The translations under genes and the position numbers were made by a program. 5,412 bases of DNA, from contig JAZMZI010000038.1 of NCBI GenBank assembly GCA_045585895.1, positions 1 through 5,412 on the forward strand, in the 5' to 3' direction. The number at the start of each line of letters is the position of its first letter. Position 1 is the first letter of the stretch. The notes beneath the pieces are model-generated. The model worked only from the letters and a program-made list of their open reading frames with translations. It did not search any database and was not told where the DNA came from. Shown piece after piece: positions 4,606-5,412 of this stretch. This stretch comes from SVTX01 sp045585895. Its GTDB lineage: Bacteria; Bacillota; Clostridia; Oscillospirales; CAG-272.

Positions 4606-4893
4606 ATGAGAAAAGCAAAAGAAAATGCAGACAGACATTGTCCGATCTGCGGAAGAACGGAAAATCAGGTGAACGCAGGGAAAAATCGTTCGGGAACACA
4701 GCGGTGCTTTTGCAATGAATGCAAAAAATACTACACCCTTGACCCGAAAACACGAGAGATCCCTGAAGAAATTCGCCAGCAAGCTATCAAAACTTACTAT
4801 GCCGGAGTCAGCGGACGAGGTGTCGGAAAAATTTTCGACATGAGCAAGGCAAATGTTTATAACTGGATTAAAAAAAACAAGACGGTACATTAA
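4606..4893 (+). CDS. IS1-type InsA-like DNA-binding protein
   Basis: The product is 95 residues. An N-terminal zinc-finger-like part has Cys12-x2-Cys15 (CPICGRTE) and Cys36-x2-Cys39 (CNECKKYYT), as in IS1 InsA. A helix-turn-helix follows at about 68-90 (VSGRGVGKIFDMSKANVYNWIKK). In IS1, InsA binds the terminal repeats and represses transposition, and it also forms the N-terminal half of the real transposase by frameshifting into the next frame. The only sensible start is the ATG at 4606, because the first Cys pair begins at residue 12. It has no ribosome-binding site and probably sits at the very 5' end of its mRNA. The slippery A-run lies five codons before the stop. Confidence 0.85.
   Translation: MRKAKENADRHCPICGRTENQVNAGKNRSGTQRCFCNECKKYYTLDPKTREIPEEIRQQAIKTYYAGVSGRGVGKIFDMSKANVYNWIKKNKTVH
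4872..4878 (+). other. -1 programmed frameshift site (A AAA AAC)
   Basis: The heptamer A AAA AAC is in the correct register for the first frame, inside a run of eight A followed by C. A -1 slip moves ribosomes into a frame that is open from here through the second gene to 5390, giving a fusion of about 261 residues. The IS1 family is known for this mechanism. Confidence 0.75.
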
Positions 4894-4907
4894 ATAATTA
4901 CCATAAT

Positions 4908-5390
4908 TTGGAAATCGATGAGCTTTATTGGTTTGTCGGACAAAAAGGAACAAGCGAAACGAGGGAAAATTGCTATGTTATCCCTCTTGTCAGTCGTGTT
5001 CCCCGTCAAATTGTCGGTATCGATGCAGCTTATGACAAGTCCCCTGATCGTATTCAAGCATTGGTCGATAATTCTCCGCCGGCAAATAATTACTGTACCG
5101 ACGGTTATACAGGATATATTGATGTAGTCTATCCGGGTAAGCATATCCGAAATATCCACAATAAAAAAGATACCTGTGGCGTAGAAAGCGTTAATGCCGA
5201 TCTGCGGCACTATATACCTATTTTGCGTCGTCGAAGCCGATGTTTTCCGCGCAGCATTGATACTTTGAAGGCTGTTTTGGAGGTTTTTGCCGACGCTTAC
5301 AATGCATTCGGTATAGCCAAAATGAAGTACAGACAAAATTCATCCTCTAATTCTCGTGAATTGCCTTTTTCTGTCCTTGATTTCTTATAA
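4908..5390 (+). CDS. IS1-type transposase catalytic part (InsB-like)
   Basis: The frame carries the DDE catalytic triad of the IS1 family, counted from the TTG at 4908: Asp4 in EIDELYWFVGQK, Asp65 in TDGYTGY and Glu93 in GVESVNADLR, with Arg100 seven residues after the Glu. This part cuts and joins the element ends. It has no convincing start of its own: TTG 4908 lacks a ribosome-binding site, and the first Asp comes only three residues later. It is therefore most likely made only as the C-terminal part of a frameshift fusion with the InsA-like frame, with the true open region beginning at 4878. The stop (5388-5390) is one base before the right terminal repeat. Length and motif spacing look complete. 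Confidence 0.87.
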   Translation: MEIDELYWFVGQKGTSETRENCYVIPLVSRVPRQIVGIDAAYDKSPDRIQALVDNSPPANNYCTDGYTGYIDVVYPGKHIRNIHNKKDTCGVESVNADLRHYIPILRRRSRCFPRSIDTLKAVLEVFADAYNAFGIAKMKYRQNSSSNSRELPFSVLDFL

Positions 5391-5391
5391 T

Positions 5392-5412
5392 ATGCGCGTT
5401 GTGTCCACACCT
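5392..5412 (-). repeat. Right terminal inverted repeat of the IS1-type element
   Basis: Read on the minus strand it starts AGGTGTGGACA and ends GCGCAT, matching the left end at 18 of 21 positions. It ends at the last base of the window. Confidence 0.88.

Larger units (their letters stand above)
4566..5412 (+). mobile_element. Complete IS1-type insertion sequence
   Basis: The element is 847 bp, bounded by 21-bp terminal inverted repeats that match at 18 positions, and it carries an InsA-like and an InsB-like frame separated by a -1 shift at an A-run. It is inserted in the IS1182-type transposase gene. The window ends exactly at its right tip, so the target duplication cannot be checked. The left flank is ATACAGAAT, and the family usually duplicates 8-9 bp. 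With both ends, promoter, slippery site and all DDE residues present, it is probably active or recently active. Confidence 0.88.

Noticed and set aside
4890..5336. Minus-strand frame of 148 codons opposite the IS1-type transposase
   Set aside because: The plus strand encodes the DDE catalytic part with all key residues, and the reverse frame shows no domain or ribosome-binding site.
1..5412. CRISPR array, tRNA or rRNA genes
   Set aside because: No regularly spaced short repeats, no cloverleaf or T-loop motif, and no rRNA signature were seen on either strand by eye.

Overview
The window looks like a piece of an integrative, conjugative-type mobile element from a low-to-mid GC Firmicute. It most resembles a gut clostridium such as a member of the Ruminococcaceae or Lachnospiraceae. 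The evidence is a Tn916 Orf7-like sigma factor, an Orf8-like HTH_16 protein, a TnpW-like protein, a TnpX-type large serine recombinase, strong AGGAGG ribosome-binding sites, and a GTG start on the recombinase. The assignment rests on protein-family recognition by eye, not on a search.

Bases 1-830 are a cargo or variable zone. It holds the tail of an unidentified gene (2-97), a 76-bp repeat, a small membrane-protein gene (195-497) and a second copy of the same repeat. That second copy runs straight into a hairpin terminator. A doubtful short reading frame (635-823) follows, crossing a second, very strong terminator (682-725).

Bases 840-1725 hold the regulatory pair. A sigma-70 region-4 protein has its upstream ribosome-binding site buried in a perfect 12-bp inverted repeat. 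It overlaps by 8 bp an HTH_16 protein gene. Bases 1726-2147 hold no convincing protein gene. The stretch has a strong ribosome-binding site with a 19-codon leader frame, a 16-bp long-range helix, several hairpins, a 17-bp palindrome and a T-rich end, so it looks like a structured leader or non-coding RNA.

Bases 2148-3124 hold tnpW and then the recombinase gene, which has its own near-consensus promoter with a dyad at the expected transcription start. The recombinase is cut after residue 226 by an insertion sequence. Its catalytic domain remains, but most of its DNA-binding part is missing.

Bases 3125-4565 are part of an IS1182-type element whose transposase lies on the minus strand. That element is itself split by a complete, probably active 847-bp IS1-type element (4566-5412) with 18/21-matched terminal repeats, a slippery A-run joining its two frames, and a promoter that would give a leaderless transposase mRNA. 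The window ends exactly at the right tip of this element. The overall picture is a nested set: an IS1-type element inside an IS1182-type element inside the recombinase gene of an integrative element that has probably lost its ability to excise by itself.
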